A stretch of 11,280 bases of DNA from Caldifarciminota bacterium (GTDB taxonomy: Bacteria; Hydrothermota; UBA3072; B12-G15). The notes below the pieces were generated by a model. It was given only the letters and a program-made list of their open reading frames with translations, had not been told where the DNA came from and searched no databases. Shown in pieces: positions 1 to 7,395 of the stretch (positions are counted from its first letter, which is position 1; the number at the start of each line of letters is the position of its first letter). Where the stretch lies: assembly GCA_021163525.1 (NCBI GenBank), contig JAGGTX010000175.1, positions 1 through 11,280 on the forward strand, in the 5' to 3' direction. A program made the position numbers and the translations under genes.

Positions 1-713
1 TAAGGGAACTCTCTTTAAATCAGTGGCTCTTTACTCCCCTTGCCATTTTTACTGGTATTCCATTTATGTTGAGGTTCAATCTTAAGGCAAAGGGAAGCAC
101 CATTCCATTCAAGCCAATGAGTATTCATTACATACTTTATGGGCTTTCACCAATTATTCTTATCATCATACTTTACCTTGTTCTGAATATACCCATACTT
201 ATATCCCTCCTGATTGTAATTGCAGGAACATATGGGTATCTCGTTATAAGAAAAAAAATAACCCCTTTCTCATTCTGGAAGGATATGAAGTGGAAGACCC
301 TTCTTGTTATCTTCTTTGTGTTCTATTTTAAGAACATAATGGAGTTATCAGGTGGGCTTTCCACCATCTCACAACACACTGAGGGTATTATGGGTAAGAT
401 TATTGTTTTTATCCTTTTCCCATTCATGGTTGGATTTCTTACAGGTGTGAACCAGGCATATATTGCAATCTCATTCCCCCTCCTCCAATCCCTTCTTATC
501 AATACACCCCACTGGATCTATCTCAATGGAATTCTGGTTGCCTATGTATCGGGCTTTGCAGGTGTTCTCATTTCCCCTGCACACCTGTGTCTTGTTCTTT
601 CAAGGGAGTATTTTGGAGCAAACATGAATGGGGTCTACAAATACCTTGTTCCTTCAACAATGATTATTCTGCTTGGAGCAATTATTGTATTCCTGACAGG
701 GGTAGTTTCATAA
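1..713 (+). CDS. DUF401 family integral membrane protein (5' end outside window)
   Basis: Partial gene. The frame is open from position 3 with no stop before the TAA at 711-713, so the internal ATG at 66 is not the true start; about 236 C-terminal residues are visible. The product is very hydrophobic, with roughly six or seven membrane-spanning stretches. The last third carries the pattern I associate with the DUF401 family: a GxLTGVNQAYIAISFPLL segment, then GVLISPAHLCLVLSREYF, then a final helix ending FLTGVVS. Family members are polytopic membrane proteins of about 400 residues with no established substrate; the polar Gly/Ser/His-containing helices suggest a transporter-like fold, but that is inference. 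It is transcribed towards the neighbouring minus-strand operon, and its last 32 bases overlap the end of tsaB-rimI. No intrinsic terminator follows. Family call fairly sure, function unknown. Confidence 0.8.
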   Translation, partial: RELSLNQWLFTPLAIFTGIPFMLRFNLKAKGSTIPFKPMSIHYILYGLSPIILIIILYLVLNIPILISLLIVIAGTYGYLVIRKKITPFSFWKDMKWKTLLVIFFVFYFKNIMELSGGLSTISQHTEGIMGKIIVFILFPFMVGFLTGVNQAYIAISFPLLQSLLINTPHWIYLNGILVAYVSGFAGVLISPAHLCLVLSREYFGANMNGVYKYLVPSTMIILLGAIIVFLTGVVS

Positions 714-1749
714 GAAGTCCATCATCCCCATTTTTATAATATTCGGGTATAATTGCCTCAATCCTGAATCCAAACATCTTGTAGAGTTCTATTGCAGGCT
801 CATTGTGAATCCTCACCTCAAGGTACACCTCAATCACATCACCCTTCTTTTTTAGATATTTCAATAGGTTGTGAAGCAAGGCTCTGGCTATGCCTTTACG
901 CCTGTAACCCTTTTTCACTGCAATGTTCATGAGATGGAACTTCTGACCATAAAAACACCCAACCAGATATCCTGCAATAATCCCATTCTTCACAACCTTC
1001 CATACAATACACTTTTCCCCCTCGGCAAGAACAAGGAGAAATGACCGCATATCCCATGGTTCAACAAAAGCCTCCCGCTCAATCTCCAGTATCTCTGGAA
1101 TCTCTTGAGGGGATACAGGAAGTATATCAAAATCACCCATTCTCTTTCTCTCTGCTTCTGATGGAGAAAGATAAATCGGGGTTTCAGGATTTTTCACTGC
1201 ACTTATACCCATACCCCTGATGGCCATCTCTGTAATCCTTGCAACACCATCTGCAATGGTAAACTTTTCCACTTTTTTCCTGTCTTTAAACTCTTTCTGG
1301 TATCTCTCAAGGGCATTACCAATGAAAACCCCATCCCATCCAAGCACCTCCTGAAGAGGATAAACACCATCCTCTATCAACCTTTCAAAACTCTCACCCT
1401 CCTTCTTAATTCTTGCTGAAAAGACAATCCCACGCCTTGCATGGAGAACAGGGATATAAAGGCCATCTTCCTGACCAAACAAAAGACCATCAAATGTTGG
1501 AATCCCATAAACATCAATTCCTCTTCCCTTTGCCATTCCCTTTGCTATTGCAAGCCCAACCCTGAGCCCTGTAAATGAACCAGGACCTATAGAAACACCT
1601 ATTGCCTCAAAGCCCTCCGGTTTTATCCCCTTTTCATCAAGAAATCCTGGTATGTCTTCAGCGTATTCAAGGGTATGGACCTCAATATTTCCTCCTCCAT
1701 ATATGGCAACCTCTCCTTTGAATCCGGATGAATCAATCCCTATTATCAT
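682..1749 (-). CDS. tsaB: TsaB-RimI fusion: t6A complex subunit TsaB fused to ribosomal-protein N-acetyltransferase
   Basis: A 355-residue two-domain protein. Residues 1 to about 203 are TsaB, the non-catalytic dimerisation subunit of the TsaBDE complex that makes N6-threonylcarbamoyl-adenosine at tRNA position 37. The N-terminus IIGIDSS and the GPGSFTGLRVGL motif (55-66) are characteristic. Residues about 207-355 are a GNAT acetyltransferase like RimI, which acetylates the N-terminal alanine of ribosomal protein S18. The acetyl-CoA loop is RRKGIA (283-288), followed by the RimI signature LEVRIHNEPAIELYKMFGF (310-328), with Glu311 in the position of the family's catalytic glutamate. The ATG overlaps the tsaE stop region by 17 bases and has AGGTG upstream. 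It is the last gene of the operon. Such fusions are known in other bacteria; tsaD is not in this window. The acetyl target is inferred from the family. Confidence 0.93.
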   Translation of the reverse strand: MIIGIDSSGFKGEVAIYGGGNIEVHTLEYAEDIPGFLDEKGIKPEGFEAIGVSIGPGSFTGLRVGLAIAKGMAKGRGIDVYGIPTFDGLLFGQEDGLYIPVLHARRGIVFSARIKKEGESFERLIEDGVYPLQEVLGWDGVFIGNALERYQKEFKDRKKVEKFTIADGVARITEMAIRGMGISAVKNPETPIYLSPSEAERKRMGDFDILPVSPQEIPEILEIEREAFVEPWDMRSFLLVLAEGEKCIVWKVVKNGIIAGYLVGCFYGQKFHLMNIAVKKGYRRKGIARALLHNLLKYLKKKGDVIEVYLEVRIHNEPAIELYKMFGFRIEAIIPEYYKNGDDGLLMKLPLSGIQ

Positions 1750-2176
1750 TTATCCACACCTGCCTTCTGTTCTCCCCTGCAATCTCTATCCTTACATCAA
1801 TCCTCTTTTCAGGGAGCACATCCAGTATCCTCTCTGCCCACTCAATTATAACCACTCCACCTGAATTCATTATATCCTCAATAAAGGGCACATCCTCCGG
1901 TGAAAAAACCCTGTAAAGGTCTATATGATAAACAGGGAGTCTTCCTTTATAATTCTTCATGATAACAAATGAAGGGCTTGAAATCCTTTCATCAACACCA
2001 AGCCCTTTTGCTATGCCCCTTGCAAAGACCGTCTTACCCACACCCAGGTCACCTCTCAGTGCAATAACAACAGGTTCATTTATTGACATTCCCAGTTCAA
2101 AACCCAGTCTCTCTGTTTCTTCAGGGGAAAAGGTCAACTGCAACAAGTCCCCCTCTGAGGACAATATCCCTGTCAT
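1733..2176 (-). CDS. tsaE: tRNA threonylcarbamoyladenosine biosynthesis ATPase TsaE
   Basis: The 147-residue product is the P-loop ATPase that activates and recycles the TsaB-TsaD complex in t6A37 synthesis. Visible motifs are Walker A GDLGVGKT (42-49), SSPSF (66-70), the family signature HIDLYR (84-89) and IEWAER (111-116). The length is normal. The start is uncertain: ATG at 2176 has AAGGA seven bases upstream, but a TTG at 2143 has GAGGGGG five bases upstream and gives LQLTFSPEETERLG, which matches where most TsaE proteins begin. The overlap with the coaX end is 56 bases with the ATG or 23 with the TTG. Its own end overlaps tsaB by 17 bases, so the two t6A genes are coupled. Assignment secure; start about even. 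Confidence 0.95.
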   Translation of the reverse strand: MTGILSSEGDLLQLTFSPEETERLGFELGMSINEPVVIALRGDLGVGKTVFARGIAKGLGVDERISSPSFVIMKNYKGRLPVYHIDLYRVFSPEDVPFIEDIMNSGGVVIIEWAERILDVLPEKRIDVRIEIAGENRRQVWINDNRD

Positions 2177-2783
2177 ACATCCATCCTTTTTTCATAAACA
2201 GGTGTGCATCACCTCCCGTAACAATAACCCTTTTTATTTTAAGTGAATCAACATAATCCATAATGCCTTTTATATAAATGTAAAGCCCGTGCCTTATGCA
2301 CTCCTCCGTATTTTTACCATGATTCTCAAGGGGTTCTGGTTCAACCCTGATATTTTTGAGGTTCTCCTGCTCTCTAAGAAGGGATAAATAATGCTTTATC
2401 CCCGGTAGGATTGCCCCACCAGAAAACAGGCCTTCCCCATTTATTATGTCAATCGTAATGGCACTCCCTGCATCAACAACAATACAGGGATACAATCCTT
2501 TTTCTTTTACATAAAGTGATGCAGCAATCCTGTCCTCTCCAACCAATCCAGTATAATCCCTTTGAATCTTATCCATTGGAAATCTGATTATCCTTCTATT
2601 CAAGAACCTTTTTAATGGCATCAGCCTTTTTTCTGCCACTGATATCACCATTATATTATCAATCCCTTCAAAAAACTTCACCACCTCGTCTATCTCTTCT
2701 GTATCCAGCCTTTTAACAATTGATAGATTCTTTCCAATACCACAGTGGTATCTGGTGTTTCCAATGTCAACAACACCAATCAT
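2121..2783 (-). CDS. coaX: Type III pantothenate kinase CoaX
   Basis: A 220-residue ASKHA-fold kinase that phosphorylates pantothenate, the first step of coenzyme A synthesis. Motifs are DIGNT at 6-10 (phosphate-binding), GEDR at 82-85, VDAGSAITID at 103-112, GGAILPG at 122-128 and TGGDA at 189-193. The third motif usually reads DFGTATT-like, so Ala-Gly-Ser here is a mild variation, but the catalytic Asp104 is present. It is somewhat shorter than the usual 250 or so residues, mainly between motifs. ATG at 2783 overlaps the dprA TGA by four bases, with AAGGA seven bases upstream. coaD in the same operon supplies a later step of the pathway, which supports the call. The enzyme class requires a monovalent cation and is insensitive to CoA feedback (family knowledge). 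Confidence 0.92.
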   Translation of the reverse strand: MIGVVDIGNTRYHCGIGKNLSIVKRLDTEEIDEVVKFFEGIDNIMVISVAEKRLMPLKRFLNRRIIRFPMDKIQRDYTGLVGEDRIAASLYVKEKGLYPCIVVDAGSAITIDIINGEGLFSGGAILPGIKHYLSLLREQENLKNIRVEPEPLENHGKNTEECIRHGLYIYIKGIMDYVDSLKIKRVIVTGGDAHLFMKKGWMYDRDIVLRGGLVAVDLFP

Positions 2784-3835
2784 GATTTATTCCTTATATA
2801 TCTGCCACCCCCCATCTCCCTGACAAACCCTTTGAGCTCAAGCAGAAGGAGTATTGAATTCACCTGCTGTGGCTTAAATCCTGTTACATCACAGATCTCC
2901 TCAATCCTTGCGCCCTCATCACCTATCGCATCAAACACACGCTGTTCATCCCCTGGCAATTCATCCCCCTTTTCTTCCTTCACTGATGATGATAATCCAA
3001 AGTAATTCAGTATATCGCCGGGTGATGTAACGGGGATGGCGCCATCCTTTATCAATCTATTCGTACCCTCTGACTGCCTCACTGTAATATTTCCAGGAAC
3101 AGCAAACACATCCCTTCCATAATCAAGTGCCCAGTTCACTGTTGAGAAAACCCCACTCCTTGATGCTGCCTGAATTGCAACAATAACCTTTGATAGACCA
3201 CTGATTATTCTGTTCCTTAAAGGGAAGTTGTATTTAAGGGGTGGTGTTCCTGGAGGAAAATCAGAAATAATTGCACCATTCCCATCCGCAATCAACTGTG
3301 CAAGTCTCTTATTTGATGAGGGATAAACCCTGTCAATCCCACACCCAATTACGCCTATTGTTCTACCCCCTGCCTCAAGGGCACCCCTGTGGGCATTTGT
3401 ATCTATGCCCATAGCAAGCCCACTTATAATCGTGAATCCATTTGAGGCAAGTTCCTTTGCAAAATTCCAGGCAACGCTTCTTCCATACTCTGTTGGCCTT
3501 CTTGTTCCTATTATGGCCACTGCATTACTATCTTCCGGAACGATCTCCCCTCTGATAAAAAGGATTGGGGGAGGTTTAGGAATCGTTTTTAAGTTTTCTG
3601 GATAATCATCATTCAGGATGGACACAATATTAACACCTTTTTTCTTCAGGTGATTGTATATTGGCTCTATCTCAAGGTTCAACACCTTTTCCACATCAAA
3701 ATAATCCGAAAGGTAATCCCTTATACTATCTTGATTTATGTCCTCCTCACAAGGGATAGAGTTTAAATAATCCCGAATATTGGCTGGTGATATTCTGGAG
3801 ATGGAGAGTTTAAGAAGGATTTTCTCATTACTCAT
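2780..3835 (-). CDS. dprA: DNA-processing protein DprA (Smf), RecA loader
   Basis: About 351 residues. DprA binds incoming single-stranded DNA and loads RecA during natural transformation; it is also present in many bacteria not known to be competent. From an N-terminal extended start, residues 1-75 form a helical/HhH-like region. The Rossmann core follows with AIIGTRRPTEYG (109-120), SGLAMGIDTNAHRGAL (140-155), GVIGCGIDRVYP (163-174), FPLRNRIISGLS (206-217) and GRDVFAVPG (242-250). Residues about 297-350 form a winged-helix DprA C-terminal domain. The start could be ATG 3835 (AGGA seven bases upstream) or TTG 3841 (GGGAGG nine bases upstream); the two differ by only two residues. Either overlaps the HEAT gene end. 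The downstream coaX overlaps by an ATGA. Whether this cell is competent cannot be told from the window. Confidence 0.95.
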   Translation of the reverse strand: MSNEKILLKLSISRISPANIRDYLNSIPCEEDINQDSIRDYLSDYFDVEKVLNLEIEPIYNHLKKKGVNIVSILNDDYPENLKTIPKPPPILFIRGEIVPEDSNAVAIIGTRRPTEYGRSVAWNFAKELASNGFTIISGLAMGIDTNAHRGALEAGGRTIGVIGCGIDRVYPSSNKRLAQLIADGNGAIISDFPPGTPPLKYNFPLRNRIISGLSKVIVAIQAASRSGVFSTVNWALDYGRDVFAVPGNITVRQSEGTNRLIKDGAIPVTSPGDILNYFGLSSSVKEEKGDELPGDEQRVFDAIGDEGARIEEICDVTGFKPQQVNSILLLLELKGFVREMGGGRYIRNKS

Positions 3836-4289
3836 TTTCAATTCCTGTAACCTCCCTTATAATATCCTGCGTATCCAGGTCAAACTCTTCCTGAACCCTT
3901 GTGAATCCGTTTTTCTCAACAATGTTTTTCACTGCATTCTTCACCTCTTCTCTGACAACATCATTGGAATCATCTTTGTATTTTAACAATTCTGGAATGT
4001 AGGAAATCCTTCCTATAAGCCCGAGTGTCCTTGCAGCTGCAGCCCTTGCATACCATACACCTGTATTCAGGATATTTATAAGTCTATCTCCCAGTTTCTC
4101 TCCCCTCTCTGCCAGTATCTCACAGACTTTGTTTCTTAATGTCCAGCTCTCACTGGAGAGAAGGGAGAGCAGAAGGTTGTTCACCTTTGCACTATCCTCC
4201 TTACGGAGTTCCTCAAGTGTAGAAAGTTTATCGTTCAATCCGCCCGTTTTAAGGGTTTCCTTCAGTTTGGAGAACCTCTTTTCGTTCAT
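3828..4289 (-). CDS. Small HEAT-repeat protein of unknown function
   Basis: The 153-residue product is almost entirely helical. Three to four degenerate HEAT-type helix pairs are visible: about 18-46, 47-77 ([13 protein letters not shown]), 78-107 ([13 protein letters not shown], the clearest unit) and 108-130 ([13 protein letters not shown]). An acidic tail follows. HEAT arrays are protein-protein or protein-nucleic acid scaffolds, so a partner rather than a reaction is expected. There is no signal peptide or membrane helix, so it is cytoplasmic. The ATG lies 41 bases inside the obg end and is preceded by AGGAGGTG with a five-base spacer, the strongest ribosome site in the operon, which argues that it is a real, well-translated gene. 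Its position between a ribosome-assembly GTPase and dprA hints at a role with Obg or the ribosome, but this is guilt by association. I do not recognise a named family. Confidence 0.85.
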   Translation of the reverse strand: MNEKRFSKLKETLKTGGLNDKLSTLEELRKEDSAKVNNLLLSLLSSESWTLRNKVCEILAERGEKLGDRLINILNTGVWYARAAAARTLGLIGRISYIPELLKYKDDSNDVVREEVKNAVKNIVEKNGFTRVQEEFDLDTQDIIREVTGIENE

Positions 4290-5253
4290 CTTCCACCTCC
4301 TGTAACAGGCTCACAATAGAATCCTTCAATTCTTCAAGTCCAAGAGATTTTAAAGCAGAAACGGGATGGGTTTTCACATCAAACACAGGATAATTATTTT
4401 CTTCTATCAGGTCAATCTTGTTCAATGCAACAATTCTGGGCTTCACAAGTAGTTCAATCCTGTATTCTCCCAATTCCTTGAGAAGTGCATTATAATGGTA
4501 ATCGGGTGCATCTGCTACATCAATAACAAACAGCAGAAGTTTTGTCCTTTCTATATGCCTCAAAAACTCAATCCCAAGCCCCTTCCCCATGTGGGCATCC
4601 TCTATGATTCCAGGTATGTCTGCAATCACAAACCTCTCTCCTTTATGTTCACAAACCCCAAGGTTTGGCTGGAGTGTGGTGAATGGATAACTGGCAATCT
4701 TTGGTTTTGCATGTGAAAGTTTTGAAAGTAATGTTGACTTACCAGCATTAGGGAATCCCACAAGCCCTACATCAGCAATAAGTTTTAATTCCAGCCTTAT
4801 CCATCTCTTCTCCCCGGGCTTTCCCTCTTCTGCAATCCTTGGTGTCTGTCTTGTTGGGGTTGCAAAGGCAGCATTCCCCCTACCACCCTTTCCCCCTCTT
4901 GCCACAACAAGCCTATCTCCCTCCTTCACAAGGTCCCCAATAACATTACCATCCTCATCCATCACAATGGTTCCAGGAGGGACAGGAACAACCAGGTCCT
5001 CACCCTTTCTTCCATGCATGTTCTTACCCTTGCCATGTTCACCCTTTTTTGCCCTGTAGTGTCTTCTATAATGAAAGTCCCTCAATGTATTCAGATTTGG
5101 GGATACAACGAGAACTACATCACCACCATCTCCTCCATCTCCTCCATCAGGTCCACCCTTTGGAACAAACTTCTCCCTTCTGAAACTTATACATCCATTC
5201 CCACCCCTTCCCCCTTCTACATATATCTTTGCCCTGTCAAAAAAATACCTCAT
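4249..5253 (-). CDS. obgE: GTPase ObgE/CgtA, ribosome assembly (short form)
   Basis: A 334-residue Obg GTPase that binds the 50S subunit late in assembly and links it to growth and the stringent response. The glycine-rich Obg fold covers residues 1-158 ([28 protein letters not shown]). The GTPase domain follows, with P-loop GFPNAGKST (166-174), switch I TT (192-193), DIPG (212-215), NKID (278-281) and SAL (299-301). It ends about 15-20 residues after the G domain, with no C-terminal Obg (OCT) domain, so it is shorter than E. coli (390) or B. subtilis (428) Obg. OCT-less forms are common, so this is not a truncation. ATG 5253 overlaps the aminotransferase TGA by four bases; AAGGA and GAGAG lie upstream. 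Confidence 0.97.
   Translation of the reverse strand: MRYFFDRAKIYVEGGRGGNGCISFRREKFVPKGGPDGGDGGDGGDVVLVVSPNLNTLRDFHYRRHYRAKKGEHGKGKNMHGRKGEDLVVPVPPGTIVMDEDGNVIGDLVKEGDRLVVARGGKGGRGNAAFATPTRQTPRIAEEGKPGEKRWIRLELKLIADVGLVGFPNAGKSTLLSKLSHAKPKIASYPFTTLQPNLGVCEHKGERFVIADIPGIIEDAHMGKGLGIEFLRHIERTKLLLFVIDVADAPDYHYNALLKELGEYRIELLVKPRIVALNKIDLIEENNYPVFDVKTHPVSALKSLGLEELKDSIVSLLQEVEDERKEVLQTEGNP
4294..4301 (-). promoter_or_regulatory. Strong Shine-Dalgarno site of the HEAT-repeat gene
   Basis: On the minus strand this reads AGGAGGTG, five bases before the ATG at 4289. It lies inside the obg coding region and explains how the HEAT gene can be translated independently of the 41-base overlap. It fixes the start of that gene. 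Confidence 0.8.
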
Positions 5254-6392
5254 TTTTCTCTCAATCCTTCTATGAACTCTTTAAGGTGTCTTATCCCCTT
5301 TTCTATCTCTTCAAGTGATGAGGCATATGAAAGCCTCAAATATCCCTCTTTTCCAAAGGCAATCCCGGGAATGATTGCAAGGTCATGGTCAACAAGTTCT
5401 GTTGCAAAACCAAAGGAGGAATGGGTATATCTTGATACATCAAGGAAAAGATAGAACGCACCATCAGGTCTGGGGAAAGATATACCAGGGATCTCACTTA
5501 ACAGTTCAATACACCTGTTCCTCCTCTTCTCAAAGGTTGCTCTCATCCTCTCAACACTGCCATCGTCCTTTGTAAGTGCAGCAAGGGCGGCATACTGGGA
5601 GATGGATGAGGGACAGGATGTTGTATGGGACTGGATACTCTTTGCCAGTTTTATAATCCTCTCCGGCCCCAGAACCCATCCAATTCTCCATCCTGTCATG
5701 GCAAAACTCTTTGAAACCCCATTCACAACAAAGGTCTTATCCCGCATCCCCTTCACCTTTGCAATACTGTAATTTTTTTTGCCTTCATAAACAAGACAGT
5801 CATAAATTTCATCCGATATAACATAGATTTCTTTTTCCCTCAGGAGTCCAGCAAGTTCCTCCATCTCCTCCCTTGTATAAACAACCCCTGTTGGGTTGTT
5901 GGGTGAGTTGAGAATGATTGCCCTGGTTCTACCAGTGATGCTTCTTCCTATGGCATCTATATCAAGGTGGAAGTCCTCTGCAGAATCAACAAAAACAGGG
6001 CTGCCACCTGCAAGCCTTACCATCTCAGGATAACTCACCCAGTAAGGAGTTATGATTATAACCTCATCCCCCTTCTCAATAAGGGTGAACAGCACATTGA
6101 ATATGGATTGCTTTGCACCTGAAGAAACAAGGACCGCATCTGGACTATAATTTATGCCAATCCTCTGCTCAGTCCATCCCACAATCGCCCTCCTCAATTC
6201 AGGAATACCTGCGACAGGTGTATATTTTGTCTTCCCCTCTTTTATTGCCCTAATTGCTGCCTCCTTGATGTAATCAGGAGTGTCAAAATCAGGCTCTCCA
6301 GCAGCAAGTATGGAAATATCCTTACCCTCTGCCCTTTTCTTAAAGGCATTCTCAAGCACCTTCAATGTTGTTGAAGGACTTATCTCTCTCAT
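5250..6392 (-). CDS. PLP-dependent aminotransferase class I/II, aspartate aminotransferase-like
   Basis: A 380-residue fold-type I aminotransferase, closest in pattern to the bacterial/archaeal Ib (gamma) aspartate aminotransferases. Such enzymes move the amino group between aspartate (or other amino acids) and 2-oxoglutarate. Visible motifs: [10 protein letters not shown] (30-39); [12 protein letters not shown] (56-67, typical of the family); NSPNNPTG (162-169, PLP-ring Asn); SDEIY (193-197, Asp binding the pyridine nitrogen); [13 protein letters not shown] (227-239) with the Schiff-base Lys228; and LRLSYA (352-357), where Arg353 binds the substrate carboxylate. No catalytic residue is missing. 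ATG 6392 has GAGGGGAG five bases upstream and overlaps the coaD stop by four bases. Family secure; aspartate preference is likely but not proved, as prephenate, aromatic or alanine-type activity is possible. Confidence 0.93.
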   Translation of the reverse strand: MREISPSTTLKVLENAFKKRAEGKDISILAAGEPDFDTPDYIKEAAIRAIKEGKTKYTPVAGIPELRRAIVGWTEQRIGINYSPDAVLVSSGAKQSIFNVLFTLIEKGDEVIIITPYWVSYPEMVRLAGGSPVFVDSAEDFHLDIDAIGRSITGRTRAIILNSPNNPTGVVYTREEMEELAGLLREKEIYVISDEIYDCLVYEGKKNYSIAKVKGMRDKTFVVNGVSKSFAMTGWRIGWVLGPERIIKLAKSIQSHTTSCPSSISQYAALAALTKDDGSVERMRATFEKRRNRCIELLSEIPGISFPRPDGAFYLFLDVSRYTHSSFGFATELVDHDLAIIPGIAFGKEGYLRLSYASSLEEIEKGIRHLKEFIEGLREK

Positions 6393-6877
6393 TCGCTCTC
6401 CCCTCTTAATTTTTTTATGAGCATCTTTTCAACATGTGGAGGAACAAAGGTGGATATATCACCACCAAAGGACGCGACCTCTTTCACTATGCTGGATGAA
6501 AGATAGGTGTATTTCTCATCAGGGAAAAGGTATATAATCTCAATCTCTGGATTGAGATGCCTGTTCATAAGTGCCATCTGGAATTCATATTCAAAGTCTG
6601 ATACTGCCCTCATCCCCCTTATAACAGCAAGTATCCTTTTATCCTTTACATATTCAGCAATAAGGCCTTCATAGAAATCCACCTCCACATTTCTCATCCC
6701 TTCAACAGATTTTTTCAACATCTCAACCCTCTCTTCCTTAGTGAACATGGTATCCTTTCCCCTGTGCAGTGCAACCAGCACAATCAGTTTATCAAAAATC
6801 CTTGATGCCCTTTTTATGATGTCAATATGCCCGTTCGTTACCGGGTCAAATGTTCCAGGATAAACAGCAACCTTCAT
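6389..6877 (-). CDS. coaD: Phosphopantetheine adenylyltransferase CoaD
   Basis: A 162-residue nucleotidyltransferase that joins ATP and 4'-phosphopantetheine into dephospho-CoA, the penultimate step of coenzyme A synthesis. The N-terminus VAVYPGTFDPVTNGHIDII carries the T/HxGH motif as TNGH (14-17). VIRGMR (85-90) and YLSSSIVKEVASFGGD (125-140, the ISSTxVKE equivalent that binds ATP phosphates) are intact. The length is typical. ATG 6877 sits in an ATGA overlap with the rsmD stop and follows a strong AAGGAGGGG. The rsmD-coaD pairing is widespread in bacteria and supports both calls. Together with coaX it gives two CoA pathway genes in this operon. Confidence 0.98.
   Translation of the reverse strand: MKVAVYPGTFDPVTNGHIDIIKRASRIFDKLIVLVALHRGKDTMFTKEERVEMLKKSVEGMRNVEVDFYEGLIAEYVKDKRILAVIRGMRAVSDFEYEFQMALMNRHLNPEIEIIYLFPDEKYTYLSSSIVKEVASFGGDISTFVPPHVEKMLIKKLRGESE
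6398..6407 (-). promoter_or_regulatory. Shine-Dalgarno site of the aminotransferase gene
   Basis: Minus-strand AAGAGGGGAG, five bases before ATG 6392 and inside the coaD end. It supports the four-base-overlap start. Confidence 0.65.
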
Positions 6878-7395
6878 AACCCCTCCTTTATAAGGATGGT
6901 GAGGGATGTATCACCGTATCTCTTTTGCCTGTATGTGGAAAAACATCCTGTATCAAAGATTTCCCTGGGTGAATGCTCAATAATAACAAAGGAACCATTA
7001 CCTGTAACTCCTCTTAGAACCTCAAGGGTCTTCTGAACAAGCCCCCTATCATAGGGAGGGTCAAGAAAAACAACATCAAACTTCTTCTCAAGTCTCTTCA
7101 AAACCTGTATGGCATTACCCTTTATAATCTTCGCATCTTCAACATCAAGGTTCTCTATGTTCCGCTTCAGAAAACAAACTGCCTTCGGGCTTCTCTCAAT
7201 GAACCAGACCTCAACAGCACCCCTTGAGAATGCCTCAAGCCCAACAGCACCTGTTCCAGCATAAACATCAAGGAAAGACTTTCCATGCACATCTATTATT
7301 GAGAAAATTGCCTCCCTCACCTTTTCAAGTGTGGGTCTCAATCCATGCGGGGCATATATCTTTCTTCCACAGTTTATACCGCCTGCTATCCTCAT
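6874..7395 (-). CDS. rsmD: 16S rRNA (guanine966-N2)-methyltransferase RsmD
   Basis: 173 residues from ATG 7395. RsmD uses S-adenosylmethionine to methylate G966 of 16S rRNA on the 30S subunit. The start MRIAGGINCGRKIYAP matches the usual RsmD N-terminus. It is followed by LRPT (19-22), the SAM-binding loop LDVYAGTGAVGLEAFSRGA (42-60) and the catalytic DPPY (112-115). The frame stays open upstream to an ATG at 7443, but those 16 extra residues have no RsmD counterpart, and that stretch holds a consensus promoter whose predicted start site is the A of ATG 7395. The shorter start is therefore preferred and the mRNA is probably leaderless, with no usable Shine-Dalgarno. It is the first gene of the operon and overlaps coaD by four bases. 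Confidence 0.95.
   Translation of the reverse strand: MRIAGGINCGRKIYAPHGLRPTLEKVREAIFSIIDVHGKSFLDVYAGTGAVGLEAFSRGAVEVWFIERSPKAVCFLKRNIENLDVEDAKIIKGNAIQVLKRLEKKFDVVFLDPPYDRGLVQKTLEVLRGVTGNGSFVIIEHSPREIFDTGCFSTYRQKRYGDTSLTILIKEGL
6880..6888 (-). promoter_or_regulatory. Shine-Dalgarno site of coaD
   Basis: Minus-strand AAGGAGGGG, about two to five bases before ATG 6877 depending on the pairing register, inside the 3' end of rsmD. It contrasts with the missing leader of rsmD itself. Confidence 0.65.

Noticed and set aside
5014..5454. 146-codon open frame on the plus strand opposite obg and the aminotransferase
   Set aside because: It is antisense to two clear enzyme genes, low-complexity Ser/Pro/Ile in composition, and has no recognisable domain; it is a shadow of purine-rich coding on the other strand.
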